Positions 1 to 8,543 of a stretch of 12,430 bases of DNA are shown here, piece by piece. Under the pieces are notes generated by a model, which was not told the origin of the DNA, made no database searches, and saw only the letters and a program-made list of their open reading frames with translations. The DNA is taken from the NCBI GenBank assembly GCA_900618425.1, contig UZAN01050445.1, positions 5,681-18,110 on the forward strand, in the 5' to 3' direction. The translations under genes and the position numbers were made by a program. The DNA comes from Echinostoma caproni. Its lineage: Eukaryota; Platyhelminthes; Trematoda; Plagiorchiida; Echinostomatidae. Positions within the stretch are counted from its first letter, which is position 1. Each line of letters opens with the position of its first letter.

Positions 1-183
1 ACACTTTCTGCTAGCTTAAGTCCAACAGAGGTTGAAGTAATAGGACGAAAGCGTTTGGTTAGAATGTTTGAAGTAGAGGATTTGGGAATGGGAACAATTG
101 TTTCTGGTTTCCAACAGTCTGGTATAGAGCAGGTTTTTAAGGAATTGTTCCAAATTGATGTGAATATTTCACTGAAAGAATAG
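1..183 (+). CDS. 3' terminal coding exon of an unrecognised gene (5' end outside window)
   Basis: Frame 1 is open from the first base to a TAG at 181-183, giving 60 residues. The peptide looks like real protein: it is rich in V, E, F, G and I, with stretches such as SPTEVEVIGRKRLVRMFEVE and ending in FQIDVNISLKE. It reads like a C-terminal globular or helical tail with no signal peptide, membrane segment or low-complexity run. I do not recognise the family. The codons are AT-leaning (gtt, gaa, att), unlike the chance frames elsewhere in the window. The start lies upstream, either as an exon boundary or as more of the same exon. A chance open run of this length is possible (a few percent per frame), so the support is composition plus length, not homology. 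Confidence 0.55.
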   Translation, partial: TLSASLSPTEVEVIGRKRLVRMFEVEDLGMGTIVSGFQQSGIEQVFKELFQIDVNISLKE

Positions 184-700
184 GCCCCATATCTCAGAAG
201 GGAAGATAAAAGATCATCGGGACCAACACTGCACGCTATCCCTGACGAAGATCGCGGGAGTCTTGAGCATTGCACCAGAAATGATGATAGAAACGAGATA
301 GAAACAAGCGTGCGATTTGTTTGAAAGAAAAACGGTAAGAAAGAAACTGTTCAAATGAAATGAAAAATTAGCGGGAGAATTAAGTTGAGACTGAAAACCA
401 CGAGTTGACACGAGTCAACACGAGCTGGATGAATCGAATTCGTGACTTACGAGAACCGCAATGGGTTTGACAGAAGTGACGTCGAAATATAATGGGTGCT
501 CATTGTACACAACGGTGACCAGTGTAGGGAAACCAATTGTTCCGGATTTTCATTGGTGTTGAGACCAATTCGTAGTGTGCTCAGTTGGTAGAACGATCCG
601 TAAAAAGAAAGTTAGACATTAAGACTTCAACACTAGATAACAGATTGAGTTGAAATAAATCAATGAACAATAGATTCGGTGTACAAAAAATTAAAAACAC
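184..700 (+). other. Probable 3' UTR and downstream flank of the gene ending at 183
   Basis: No convincing coding frame is seen on either strand. An AATAAA hexamer at 654-659 (within tgaaataaat) could be the polyadenylation signal of the upstream gene, which would make a 3' UTR of about 470 bases. One hexamer in AT-rich DNA is weak evidence. The stretch also holds the spaced CACGAG triplet described separately. Confidence 0.25.
399..424. repeat. Three CACGAG copies at exact 10-base spacing, with an embedded palindrome
   Basis: CACGAG occurs at 399-404, 409-414 and 419-424. The spacers create TTGAC (405-409) and GTCAA (414-418), a perfect 5-base inverted repeat around ACGA. The period of 10 bases is close to one turn of the helix. 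This could be a small protein-binding cluster or simply a local triplication. No factor is recognised. Confidence 0.4.
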
Positions 701-729
701 TATTCAGGGTTAGACCACCAAACAAGAAA

Positions 730-1100
730 TGGAAAGCCAGTTGTAGCAATCATAACAGACACAAATCCCGCATCGAAATCGCTTAAGAAACATGGAATCG
801 CATTGGTACACATATATCGGAATCTCTCATCGCTGAGATTCAGGAATAAGGTCATAGAAGTACCTGTACGTTTATTGAAACAAATCAGTGAGATTAAATA
901 ATGGCTAACTAGAGGTATCATTCGTAAAACCGGTCTCAACCAATTGCTGTTCTTATTTTCCGAGTCACACGACTTATGTTCGAGTTGTATGGCCTTTGCT
1001 TGGTCCATACTGTGAGTCTGTGGTCCGATGTCCAGAAACTGGAACGCGTAGCTGCTTGGCCGACGTTATATCTCAGCCTTGACTCATCACAGTCGCGCGA
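730..1100 (-). mobile_element. LTR-like repeat, copy A (decayed, boundaries uncertain)
   Basis: This segment aligns, with gaps, to three other places in the window: copy B 2611-3130, copy C (opposite strand) 10326-10873 and copy D 11364-11936. The anchor is TTTATT at 871-876 (AATAAA on the - strand) followed by a TATTTAAT-like box at about 893-900 (- strand sense). Further shared blocks are CGAGTCACAC near 960-969 (also in copy B), GATGTCCAGAAACTGG near 1027-1042, and CATCACAGTCG near 1086-1096 (also in copy D). No internal coding region of a retrotransposon flanks it, so it is a solo or truncated copy. An open frame across 700-1008 on the - strand is only an accident of this repeat. Confidence 0.6.
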
Positions 1101-1245
1101 TGGTGGTAGGGCTCCACACTTGTATTACGTGGACTGCCTACGCAACTTGACTATCGTTGTTCGATCGAAAACGAAAACCGCATCACTCACTGCAAAGACG
1201 GACAAGGAAATTTTCAAAACATTCTTGAATCCCAATTTCGAGGAG
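1093..1245 (+). CDS. Exon-like open stretch ending in a C2-domain-like motif and a splice donor
   Basis: A + strand frame is open throughout, 51 codons with both proposed edges at phase 0. It encodes a basic segment (RSKTKTASLTAKTDKE) followed by FKTFLNPNFEE, then GAG|GTATGT, a good donor at 1246. A K/T-rich strand followed by 'K-T-x-LNP-x-F/W-E/N-E' is the typical middle of C2 domains (calcium/phospholipid-binding modules of synaptotagmin, PKC and similar proteins), so I infer an internal exon of a C2 protein, or a pseudogene of one. The proposed acceptor (CATCACAG, 1085-1092) has a poor pyrimidine tract and lies in sequence shared with the LTR-like repeat. The true start could be a little further right. 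The calcium-binding aspartate loops are not visible in so short a piece. Confidence 0.4.
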
Positions 1246-1424
1246 GTATGTAACTTTGATAATTCTGTTTTACGTCGACACACATCTAATGATACATTGA
1301 TCAATAGACATTCTATGTTATTGATCCTTAAATTTCACCGGGCAATCCTGTGAAGGACTCAACTGATTGCTTGCAAGCTTCCATCATGGTTTGCTCACGA
1401 GTGTTACAGAACAGCAGTTTATGA

Positions 1425-1768
1425 AGATACTTTTATTATAATTCCACAAGGCGCTGCCGGGAAGAGGATGGGCATTTATTAGGAGCCACTGTAAGGGTAT
1501 CGGTAAGTTAACGTACATACAACAAAATGTCTCATTTGGAACAAATTTTCAGGGTTCCCAAAATCACGTAGGAGAAATAATGGTTCTGTCCAATGATAGA
1601 TGCGCGTTTTCCGTAGTTACCATTTTGAGCACAGTAATTTCCTCTAGAAGGCATTGTTCATTTTTGACTTTTTGTGAAAAATCGCTGATCACGTTCTTTT
1701 GCGTAACCCAAACATGCTACTCACAACACTTGGATTTCTTCCCAAACACAAACAATGTGATGAACTGA
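1425..1768 (+). other. Possible exon pair around a 50-base intron (weak)
   Basis: GTAAGT at 1503-1508 and TTTTCAG ending at 1552 would bound a 50-base intron with consensus ends. The frame before it is open from 1425 to 1502 and includes REEDGHLLGATVRV. It joins in phase 0 to a frame open from 1553 to a TGA ending at 1768. The first part could fit the end of a C2 domain, but the second part reads like chance translation (cysteine, phenylalanine and serine rich). I keep this as a candidate only because the intron ends are good and the phase matches. Confidence 0.2.
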
Positions 1769-1808
1769 TGAAAGATTTGAAAACATCTACATTTGTTTCC
1801 CACAATAG

Positions 1809-2053
1809 GCACAATTACACGTTCAAACTGCCATCCGGAGGGTCTTTTACATCTTCAAATCTTCTTTTATCATAATAAAAGTGGAAAACTTTCTTTGCTT
1901 TTCAAATCCCTCTTTATTGACTTGAATGAATGGTTCTCGATATGGAGCGCCAAATTCTGCGATTGTGGTGTTTCGCTCTTAAACCACGTGAAAACCTACA
2001 TATCGATCTGTATTTGCCTCATCTCCGAATTCGCACGGGATGTATGGAAATCG
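1809..2053 (+). other. Possible exon with a C2-start-like stretch (weak)
   Basis: After a usable acceptor (TTTGTTTCCCACAATAG, ending 1808) one frame is open to a TAA/TGA beyond 2090. It includes EGLLHLQIFFYHNKSGKLSL, which has the alternating hydrophobic layout of the first two strands of a C2 domain ('G-x-L-x-L-x-x-x-Y ... K-L'). A possible donor, TCG|GTAATG, is at 2054. A second overlapping frame (1930-2166) is also open, so either or both may be chance. It fits with the C2-like exon at 1093-1245, but there is no continuous domain. Confidence 0.2.
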
Positions 2054-2271
2054 GTAATGACAACGAAAATGACGTTTTGCGCAAGGGAATGAATGAGCGA
2101 TACAAAGAATGCAAACATGAAATTTCTGGTGTTGAAAATCATATCATTTGTCATCCTTGTGAATAAATCATTCCGCTCAACAAACAAAAATTGATGAATT
2201 CCGTCAGTCTGTCGAGATTATCAAATTTCTTTTTGTGTGATCGCTGGATCTTGTCAGATTTACTGACCACC

Positions 2272-2272
<1 letters not shown>

Positions 2273-2321
<49 letters not shown>
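2273..2321. repeat. (AC)n microsatellite, about 24 units
   Basis: An uninterrupted AC run, followed by an imperfect tail (atacacc). The open frames here that encode poly Thr-His or poly Cys-Val are artefacts of the repeat. Confidence 0.97.
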
Positions 2322-2326
<5 letters not shown>

Positions 2327-2610
2327 CAACCATCCTTTCGCCACGAACCACAGTTGAGTTTCAGGATTCACAGGAAGTACCATTCTGAATATCGGGTAGT
2401 GACCGGCCACCAAGTGGGCACAGAATCTCATTCAAGCACTAAGTGTCCATTCCAATACTCCCAAATGAATTCATACGTATACATTTCCTCGTGCACAATT
2501 GAATGGCATTCATTTTTTTTCATAACTGCCCTGTGATTAGAGAGAGAGAGGGAAATCATCCAAGTGGTGCAGTTATCCTGATTGCGGGTAAACTGCGCTG
2601 AGTCAAACCG
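2322..2610. other. Non-coding stretch, nothing recognised
   Basis: No coding signal is seen. A short (AG)n run sits at about 2537-2549. TAGTGACCGGCCACC near 2398 resembles the start of LTR copy C, but nothing of the LTR follows. Confidence 0.4.
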
Positions 2611-3130
2611 TGTGAATACTCGTGAAGATCACCATGCCCATTTAAAATCATGCCATCCCCTTGCGGTTTATTGAACACGAGCATCCGTCCGATCCTTGAC
2701 TCATCTTGACACGGTGTAGTAATCGGTTTAGGTACAGATTACGGATCACGAATCATCGTGGCAACTGAGGCACAGAATCGCACTGGAAATGGTCACCGAG
2801 ACACAGGATAGGAAGGCCATAGCAGTAGCGGTTCATTTATTGAAAAAATCACTGGGATTAAATAATGTGTAAATAGGAGCACCATTCGACAAACGAATAT
2901 TAGCCAATCACTGCCCTAGCTCTTCGAGTCACACACCCGTTTGGGCTGTTTGGTCGTTAATTGATCGATACGGTTGGCACATGACCCAATGTCCACAAAC
3001 TGGGACGAGTAGGCGTTGGGCTGGCGTCATCTCGGAGAGTTGACTCACCACACACATCCATTCTGACACATCATCTGCATCAATGTGTACACACAAATCT
3101 ACAAGTATGAGTTCCAGTCCAGTCACTGTA
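2611..3130 (-). mobile_element. LTR-like repeat, copy B
   Basis: It aligns to copies A, C and D. Shared blocks are a GTTTATTG-ACAC stretch near 2667-2678, GGATCACGAATCA near 2743-2755, TTTATT at 2836-2841 (AATAAA on the - strand), ATTAAATA at 2857-2864 (TATTTAAT on the - strand), CCAATCA near 2904-2910, CGAGTCACAC near 2925-2934 and AATGTCCACAAACTGG near 2989-3004. The right end, AGTCACTGTA at 3121-3130, is two changes away from the reversed start of copy C (GTCACTACA). The left end (TGTGAATACT at 2611) is a guess from the alignment. No target duplication is visible and no retroviral coding region flanks it, so it is a solo, aged copy. Confidence 0.65.
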
Positions 3131-3599
3131 GCTCATTTTATGATTTCTGTTTTTCCACAGAGAACTTTTGTCTAGCTGAGGCTCTCTTTCGAACTGTAAA
3201 TTTTTATACTCCATAAACAAAAATTAAAAACAAACATTTACTTAGATAAGATTATTAGAATTATTTATATCTATTAAGAAATGTAGATTGTAAAGGCTTA
3301 ATTCGAATTATTGGTTAAGGTTTCTTACTCATCTTCGAAATCGCTTTTCCAATTCTCTGACCGACAAACTAAAACACTGATACATTTTGCAATACATTCG
3401 GAATATTTGCGGAGAAAATAAATTGATCTAAAATTTTTAATTCGATCTCGTTTCACTGTTGCCTACGCGATTTAAACAAAGGACCTTTTATCTATGCCGA
3501 CTGTTTGTTATTTATCTTCAATGGAGAATAATCAATACTCGTTCGAAAAGTAGACGACTATTATACTTGTGAGAGACACATCAACAAGCAAATCTAGCG
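3131..3599. other. AT-rich non-coding stretch
   Basis: Strongly AT-rich, especially 3195-3300, with many short A and T runs. No open frame of note on either strand and no recognised repeat. It could be intergenic or intronic. Confidence 0.4.
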
Positions 3600-3617
3600 A
3601 TATATATATATATATAT
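3600..3617. repeat. (AT)n microsatellite
   Basis: A perfect AT run of about nine units, next to ordinary non-coding sequence. Confidence 0.9.
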
Positions 3618-3879
3618 TCATACTGGAAAGAATCACGCGCCGCATTCACAATGCCCATCGATATTTCACTCCGATTTTGGGGACCAGGCGAGCCAAGAAG
3701 AAAATACGCCCAAGAACATTGGGTACGACCGGGCCAAATGCGTTGCCCTGGTGACCAAAAACCTTGATTATAGAGTGATGAAGTGTGCGAACGTTGAAAG
3801 TTCGTGGTCGGCTGGCTCAGTTGATTGCACATTCAATAACGTAATGTGTCCCAAGTGCAAGTGCTGACACGTGCTCGCC

Positions 3880-3933
<54 letters not shown>
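3880..3933. repeat. (GGCT)n tetranucleotide microsatellite, about 13 units
   Basis: An uninterrupted GGCT run. A two-unit GGCTGGCT also occurs about 70 bases upstream (near 3810). The poly Pro-Ala-Ser-Gln frame on the - strand is the translation of this repeat, not a gene. Confidence 0.97.
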
Positions 3934-5011
3934 TTATTCTGGCTCCGACTGACACTTCCGTTGCCGGGTCTACTCGTCCGACAAACGGAAAGCTAATTAG
4001 AACAGGTTGCGTTGTGTGATTCAGTTTATTCAACAGTTGGAATGAAATTGACAATGTCAATATCCTCATATTTACCGAAAACTATGTCGAGAACAAGTTC
4101 ATTGCTGTTGGCCTTTCAGCTAACAAGGCAAGCATGCACACAGTGCTGCTGTTTTATTCGTTTTCTTAGCGGGCTTCCGACGAAACGTTTCAGCGCACTT
4201 CTCACTACTTGCGAGTAGTCAGAAAAACCCAAGTTATTAAGTTGCTACGGTTCAGCAGGCAAAAGACGAACAATCGGTATGAAGTATAATTGCGTGCCCT
4301 GGAATTCGCGTATGCGTTAACATACGGATGAATGTATCCCAAAACACACTGAGTGAAAGACAGTGTGCTTCTTCAGGCCATAGTCATCATGGTGGAGTGA
4401 ACGTATTGATTAGCGAGAGAATAATACCCTCCAAACATCATCGTATATCGTTTTCATGAAATCATAAAATGAAACTCATTTCATTGATGGAACGAGTTAA
4501 GTATACATTGAAATGCTTGAAAGCGCTGAACAGCGACTGTGACCGTATTAGATATCATAGGTCGTAAGAATTCAACAACCCAGCCCGGCATCACCCACAG
4601 CACTACTTGAAGTTTGGTTAGCGGATCAGATCGTATCTTTTGGTCGATAAGCAATTCAGCACAACAGCCCCCTCTCAGAAACGGACTGCACATTTCTGCG
4701 AAACCCCACGAGGTTTGGATCATTTAGCCGGATAAGATACATGTGATACTATAAATGCTAAAATACAAGGAACTTTTCCCTCAAACGTCAATGAAGATCT
4801 TAGGACAACGTGTCCGTTAACCACCAAATGTTGATCTGATAGAGTTCCCGCCTTGATCATGCGAGGCTACTGCGTTCCGTGATTTAACACATTCCAGTTT
4901 TTGCCCCATCTTTCCGTTTCTTTCAGTTTTCCACTTATGAGACAATTGCCAAAAGGAAATGTGGACCATTTCACAACCTCTGTGGTATTGTTTGCCTAGG
5001 GATAGTATTCG
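3934..5011. other. Non-coding stretch, only a small hairpin seen
   Basis: About 1.1 kb with no convincing gene on either strand. Open frames at 4012-4218 (+) and 4481-4723 (-) have no protein-like pattern and no splice or promoter context that I can support. A perfect 7-base inverted repeat, CACACTG (4345-4351) and CAGTGTG (4361-4367) with a 9-base loop, is the only structure noticed. Confidence 0.4.
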
Positions 5012-5275
5012 AGTGGTGGTTGCCCGGTGGTAACGTCACCAAATTATCACCTCAGGGATGCGTGTTCGAATCTCATCGCTCCCCCCTGTTATGTGTCGAA
5101 TGACTTCCCTTTGATTGGCCGCTTCTCCCTACCTGAAAATTGTATCTTTGTAAATTCAACAAAGGGAAGTAAAATGAAAAAAGGAGCAACCGGGATCAAT
5201 TGTGGCCTGAATCGGGTGTGTTAGACCATAGAGAAACAATGGGATATACTTTGAATACACACACACTGATCGCAG
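5012..5275 (+). mobile_element. tRNA-derived SINE-like element
   Basis: A tRNA-like head is followed by an unrelated body. TGGTTGCCCGGTGG (5017-5030) resembles an RNA polymerase III A box, and GTGTTCGAATCTC (5062-5074) is close to the B box consensus (GGTTCGANNCC). Their spacing, about 45 bases, suits a tRNA-type promoter. The T arm pairs only partly, so this is not a working tRNA. The body runs on to a short CA-rich tail near 5258-5268. Only one copy is present here, so element identity and ends are inferred. An open frame at 5027-5224 is incidental. Confidence 0.4.
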
Positions 5276-5350
5276 GAGGACAATGATTTTGATCTGGCTG
5301 ACATGAATTCGCTCGTGTCTGATGGTTTGATGAGACAAAAGAGTGCAAGA

Positions 5351-5401
5351 CTGACGCAAAAGTGGAAACAATATCTTGGAACACGTTGCCACTTTTGTCA
5401 G
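5351..5401. other. Strong hairpin, 13 base pairs with a 2-base bulge
   Basis: CAAAAGTGG (5357-5365) pairs perfectly with CCACTTTTG (5389-5397). CTGA (5351-5354) pairs with TCAG (5398-5401), leaving CG (5355-5356) as a bulge. The loop is 23 bases. No recognised RNA family. It could be an inverted-repeat element remnant, a structured RNA, or chance. Confidence 0.45.
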
Positions 5402-5881
5402 ACTCTACCAATATGTGTATTCTTCCCAGTTAGGTTTGCGTTGTGTCAAAACGTGCATTCGGATTCTCACTCAGAATGGCAAAGTACCTAATCCGCCTTA
5501 CGGATATTTGAATGAGACAAAATGCAAGTTTCCAAAAATTTGGTTATAGAAACCAGCAGGGCTCGGTCTGGGCAAAGTATGATGGCTTCTGGTTGAATGT
5601 TTGGGACACAGATAATCCAGAGCTGTAGATTGATGAACGTGGTTTTCTAAAATGTGGATTAACTGAACTAACTAACCAGTTGATACATTTCTAGTCGTGT
5701 AGTCAAATTTTATGTCAGATTAGGCAAAACTAATATGAGCAAAAGTTGGAAATGCAGCTTACAATCACTGCTCCATACGGATTGCCAAGTTACAAGAAAA
5801 ATCATTTAGCGTTCATCGGACGAATTCATCGCGTATGTGAATCGGTGGTTCGAAGCTGATGCATCTTTTCATAGGTCTTGG
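5402..5881. other. Non-coding stretch, nothing recognised
   Basis: No supportable coding frame, splice structure or repeat. Sequence is AT-rich with many stops in all frames. Confidence 0.35.
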
Positions 5882-6003
5882 AGTACTCACTCTATCAGTT
5901 ACTCGCTCACTCACTCACTCACTCACTCACTCACTCACTCACTCACTCACTCACTCACTCATTCACTCATTCACCCAATCACTCATTCATCCACTCTCAC
6001 TTA
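5882..6003. repeat. (ACTC)n microsatellite with a degenerate border
   Basis: Perfect for about 14 units (5906-5962), then decays rightwards into ATTC/ACTC variants until about 6003. The poly Ser-Leu-Thr-His frame across it is an artefact. Confidence 0.95.
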
Positions 6004-6549
6004 CTACGTCACTAATTGTTTGTGAATAGGACAGTCTGTTGTCAGATGAACAATGTACTTCTTTTTGTTACTGTCGGTCAAGGTCACCGAATAGGTGGTT
6101 CTCACGGAGAGTACCTCTCATTGTTATCTGAGGTTATACTTGTAGTAGCACGATGTTCCGGGAGCGAAAGTTTCTCTTAGTGATCAGATTGAACAGGATG
6201 TATAGGGCGTGAAGGTATCTATCTACTGTAGCAGTAATTAAACTGCATCTATGATTGCAACAAGAATAAAGGAAAGGAAAGTATATGTATGTCGAAAGAC
6301 TTCCATAATTGATCATCATACTCCTTTGATTGGTTACTTAGTTCGGTCGATAATTGTGCATAGACAGTGCATACCATTCAGTCTGTGATTATTATGGACT
6401 GACGGGGACCTGGAAGGAGAGGAATGCAATCCCCTAGACAATCTCCGATCTAAGTGTATGACACCAGCCTCCGGTGACCTACTCAATCAAGGAAAGCAAT
6501 TGGGTAATTTTACTTAGCTAGTTCACTTCTAAAAAGCAGGAATCCAATT
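6004..6549. other. Non-coding stretch, nothing recognised
   Basis: No protein-like frame on either strand and no recognised repeat. It leads into R2 copy 1 on the right. Confidence 0.35.
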
Positions 6550-7300
6550 TAATTTTATATTGCCTACCACTGGTCTGGCCATCCCCAAAAGAATTTCGGT
6601 CACCAGGAGCTGTGACATCAGACTTCCATTGATGAATCGGATACCTCTACCATTGCGCGAATAAANNNNTATTTTCACACACATTTGAATCCAGACTGTA
6701 CCAAACAAATCACGGTACAATAATCTGTATAGAGAGAAAAACGTTCCATGATTGACTTGTGGGCAGAATACTGTCAAGTTGTCCAGGTCAAGGCAAGTGA
6801 ATTTTCCCGAGGAATCCACAACCGGAGCCTTTGGCTAGTCAAAGCCTGGTCCACAAGGCAGCGGGGCAGTGTGCGAAAACCGCAGTCCATTGAGGCCCGG
6901 TGTCCAGTTCATCGGACCATACGCTCTTTGGACGGGGTCAAACGTCCAAGGTACCCAATCGAGCCGGTGACCGCTGCCACAAACGGGAGGATGTGTGTGC
7001 GTTTCGCAAACCTCCTCTTGGTTTGTTTGGAATCAGGGTTTTTGGCCAACTCCCCTAGGCGAGCTGCCAGTAGTCCACCGACTCGGTTATAGCCCTGGAT
7101 ATCGGCTTTTCGTTCTCTCATTTTGGTGGGAAAATATCGCCACGAGAAGGTAATGACTAGGGTTTCCTCAGAGGAATTGGCTATCTGAGACGCTTGGTCG
7201 TATGGGGGCATTTGGTGAGGTGCAAGGGAAGGGTAACCAGTCGCAATCCTAGATACCCACCCCTGACTATACTGAGGCTTTTGGAGTCCATTGTGGGAAT
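6550..7300 (+). repeat. Unnamed interspersed repeat R2, copy 1
   Basis: It aligns over most of its length to 10990-12250 once the LTR at 11364-11936 is removed. Shared blocks are AAATCACGGTACAATAAT (6706-6723), GTTGTCCAGGTC (6778-6789), AGTGAATTTTCCCG, GGGGTCAAACGTC (6935-6947), GAGCCGGTGACC (6960-6971), GATATCGGCTTTTCGT (7099-7114), GACTAGGGTTTCCTCA (7156-7171) and ACTATACTGA (7265-7274). The copies differ at roughly a third of positions, so this is an old family. The outer ends are uncertain. The open frames here on both strands (6748-7092, 6909-7211) are not conserved in the other copy, so I do not call a gene. It may be an LTR, a SINE or a fragment of a larger element. Confidence 0.6.
6666..6669. 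other. Assembly gap of four N
   Basis: Four unknown bases inside R2 copy 1. The real gap length is unknown, so alignment across it is unreliable. Confidence 0.95.
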
Positions 7301-8543
7301 AAAGAATGCTGAAACGCAGTACTGGTCTAGCTGTCTGTCAGTAAAAATTCAAACCATTTTAAGTACTGTATCCTTTCCCAGCAACCTTTAGTTGTAACCC
7401 GCATTTCTTTAGCCAAGACCCGTTATCCTCGACGCGCAAACTTTAGCCATACCATTGCATGCGAGCCTGATACGAAAGTAGCTGAGTATTCTGAGGTCAT
7501 AAAATGTCTAAAATGTTTATTTACTACAAAAATTGACGTTTCTAAGCTTCTGGAACAAATGAGCTGGGGCTAGTGTATGATACGCAGTTAACCATCACGA
7601 AGTTGTCAAATGCTGCAACGCAAATTAGTTATCAAAGGTTTTAAACAATGCACCCGTATGGCCAAATCATTTGGCGCGCTTTGCATAGCTGCAATATTTT
7701 CAGTGAATCCGCTTTTTAATGAATTAAACAATTAAACGAATTTCTTGAACTCTTCATCGAGCAGATTAAAAAGGGGCTGTATAGTGAGAGAAACCGAATT
7801 CGGTGATGAGTATGTAATGAAACCCTTCGATGAACGGATGCATTGTGAAACTTAAAAACTACGGGAACATACGGTTCATGAGTAGCTATCAGTGCGGGAC
7901 AGCTTGATAGACACCCAAAGAAAAACATGCCAAGCGATCGGCGAGCGACATTCGTACTTCAAGATACCGGGGACAGATTAGCATGCTAATATGTTAAAGT
8001 TAGGTCTTTTACTGGACGGGTGGCTTAGAATTGCCTTAGAGCTCGCTTTGGACCGTCCATAGCTGCAATGTCACCATATTTCATAGTTAGTTTCGCGACT
8101 GTATGGTACCAGCTTTGAGTTATCAGATCAATGTAAGCAACCGGCATATTCTGCTAGGTTGGATTTGATTATGGCCGAGGATATATCTGACAGGTTGGTT
8201 TCTTGATCTCACGGTCAATCAATCAGTATGTGGGTAAATTCAGCGTACCGGAACGACGTGGTGACGCACCACTCATATGGCGTCTTTGATACTGATTGAT
8301 CGATAGGACAAACACTGTCCGATTCACCCTATTCATCCTATCCGTAATCAATTCAGATTGGTTGTCGTGAGCGTGCTTGTGGTGTGACGCGGATACGTAT
8401 GCTACCTGATGGGTTCTGTGCTCTCCGTCCTGACAACAACGGACAGTTTGTTGTTTCGGTCCATTTTCCTATCGCTCTTATTTTATAATGACCCAGAAAG
8501 ACTCATACTTGACCAAATCCAAGACAACTGTAAGGTGAATGAA
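7301..8543. other. Non-coding stretch with inverted repeats; possible extension of the LINE relic
   Basis: No convincing gene. Inverted repeats are seen at 8013-8019 with 8053-8059 (TGGACGG/CCGTCCA), and at 8215-8229 with 8289-8303 (14 of 15 matching), the latter enclosing GTGGTG-acg-CACCAC (8258-8272). On the - strand, TVVLDL encoded near 8500-8530 may continue the reverse transcriptase relic beyond its stop, but the pattern soon fades. Confidence 0.35.

Noticed and set aside
700..1008. 102-codon frame on the - strand
   Set aside because: It runs through LTR copy A and is not open in the other copies.
2151..2431. Open frames encoding long Thr-His or Cys-Val runs
   Set aside because: They are translations of the (AC)n microsatellite in different frames.
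3833..4069. Open frame with a Pro-Ala-Ser-Gln repeat on the - strand
   Set aside because: It is the (GGCT)n tract read as codons; the flanking residues show no protein pattern.
5012..5085. A functional tRNA gene
   Set aside because: Only the box-like motifs fit; the T arm pairs poorly and a full cloverleaf with acceptor stem could not be drawn, so a SINE head is more likely.
5837..6025. Open frame with a Ser-Leu-Thr-His repeat
   Set aside because: It is the (ACTC)n tract. The regular repeats are simple tandem repeats without spacers, so they are not a CRISPR array either.
6748..7211. 114- and 100-codon open frames on opposite strands in R2 copy 1
   Set aside because: They overlap each other and are not preserved in R2 copy 2, so there is no sign of selection on protein.
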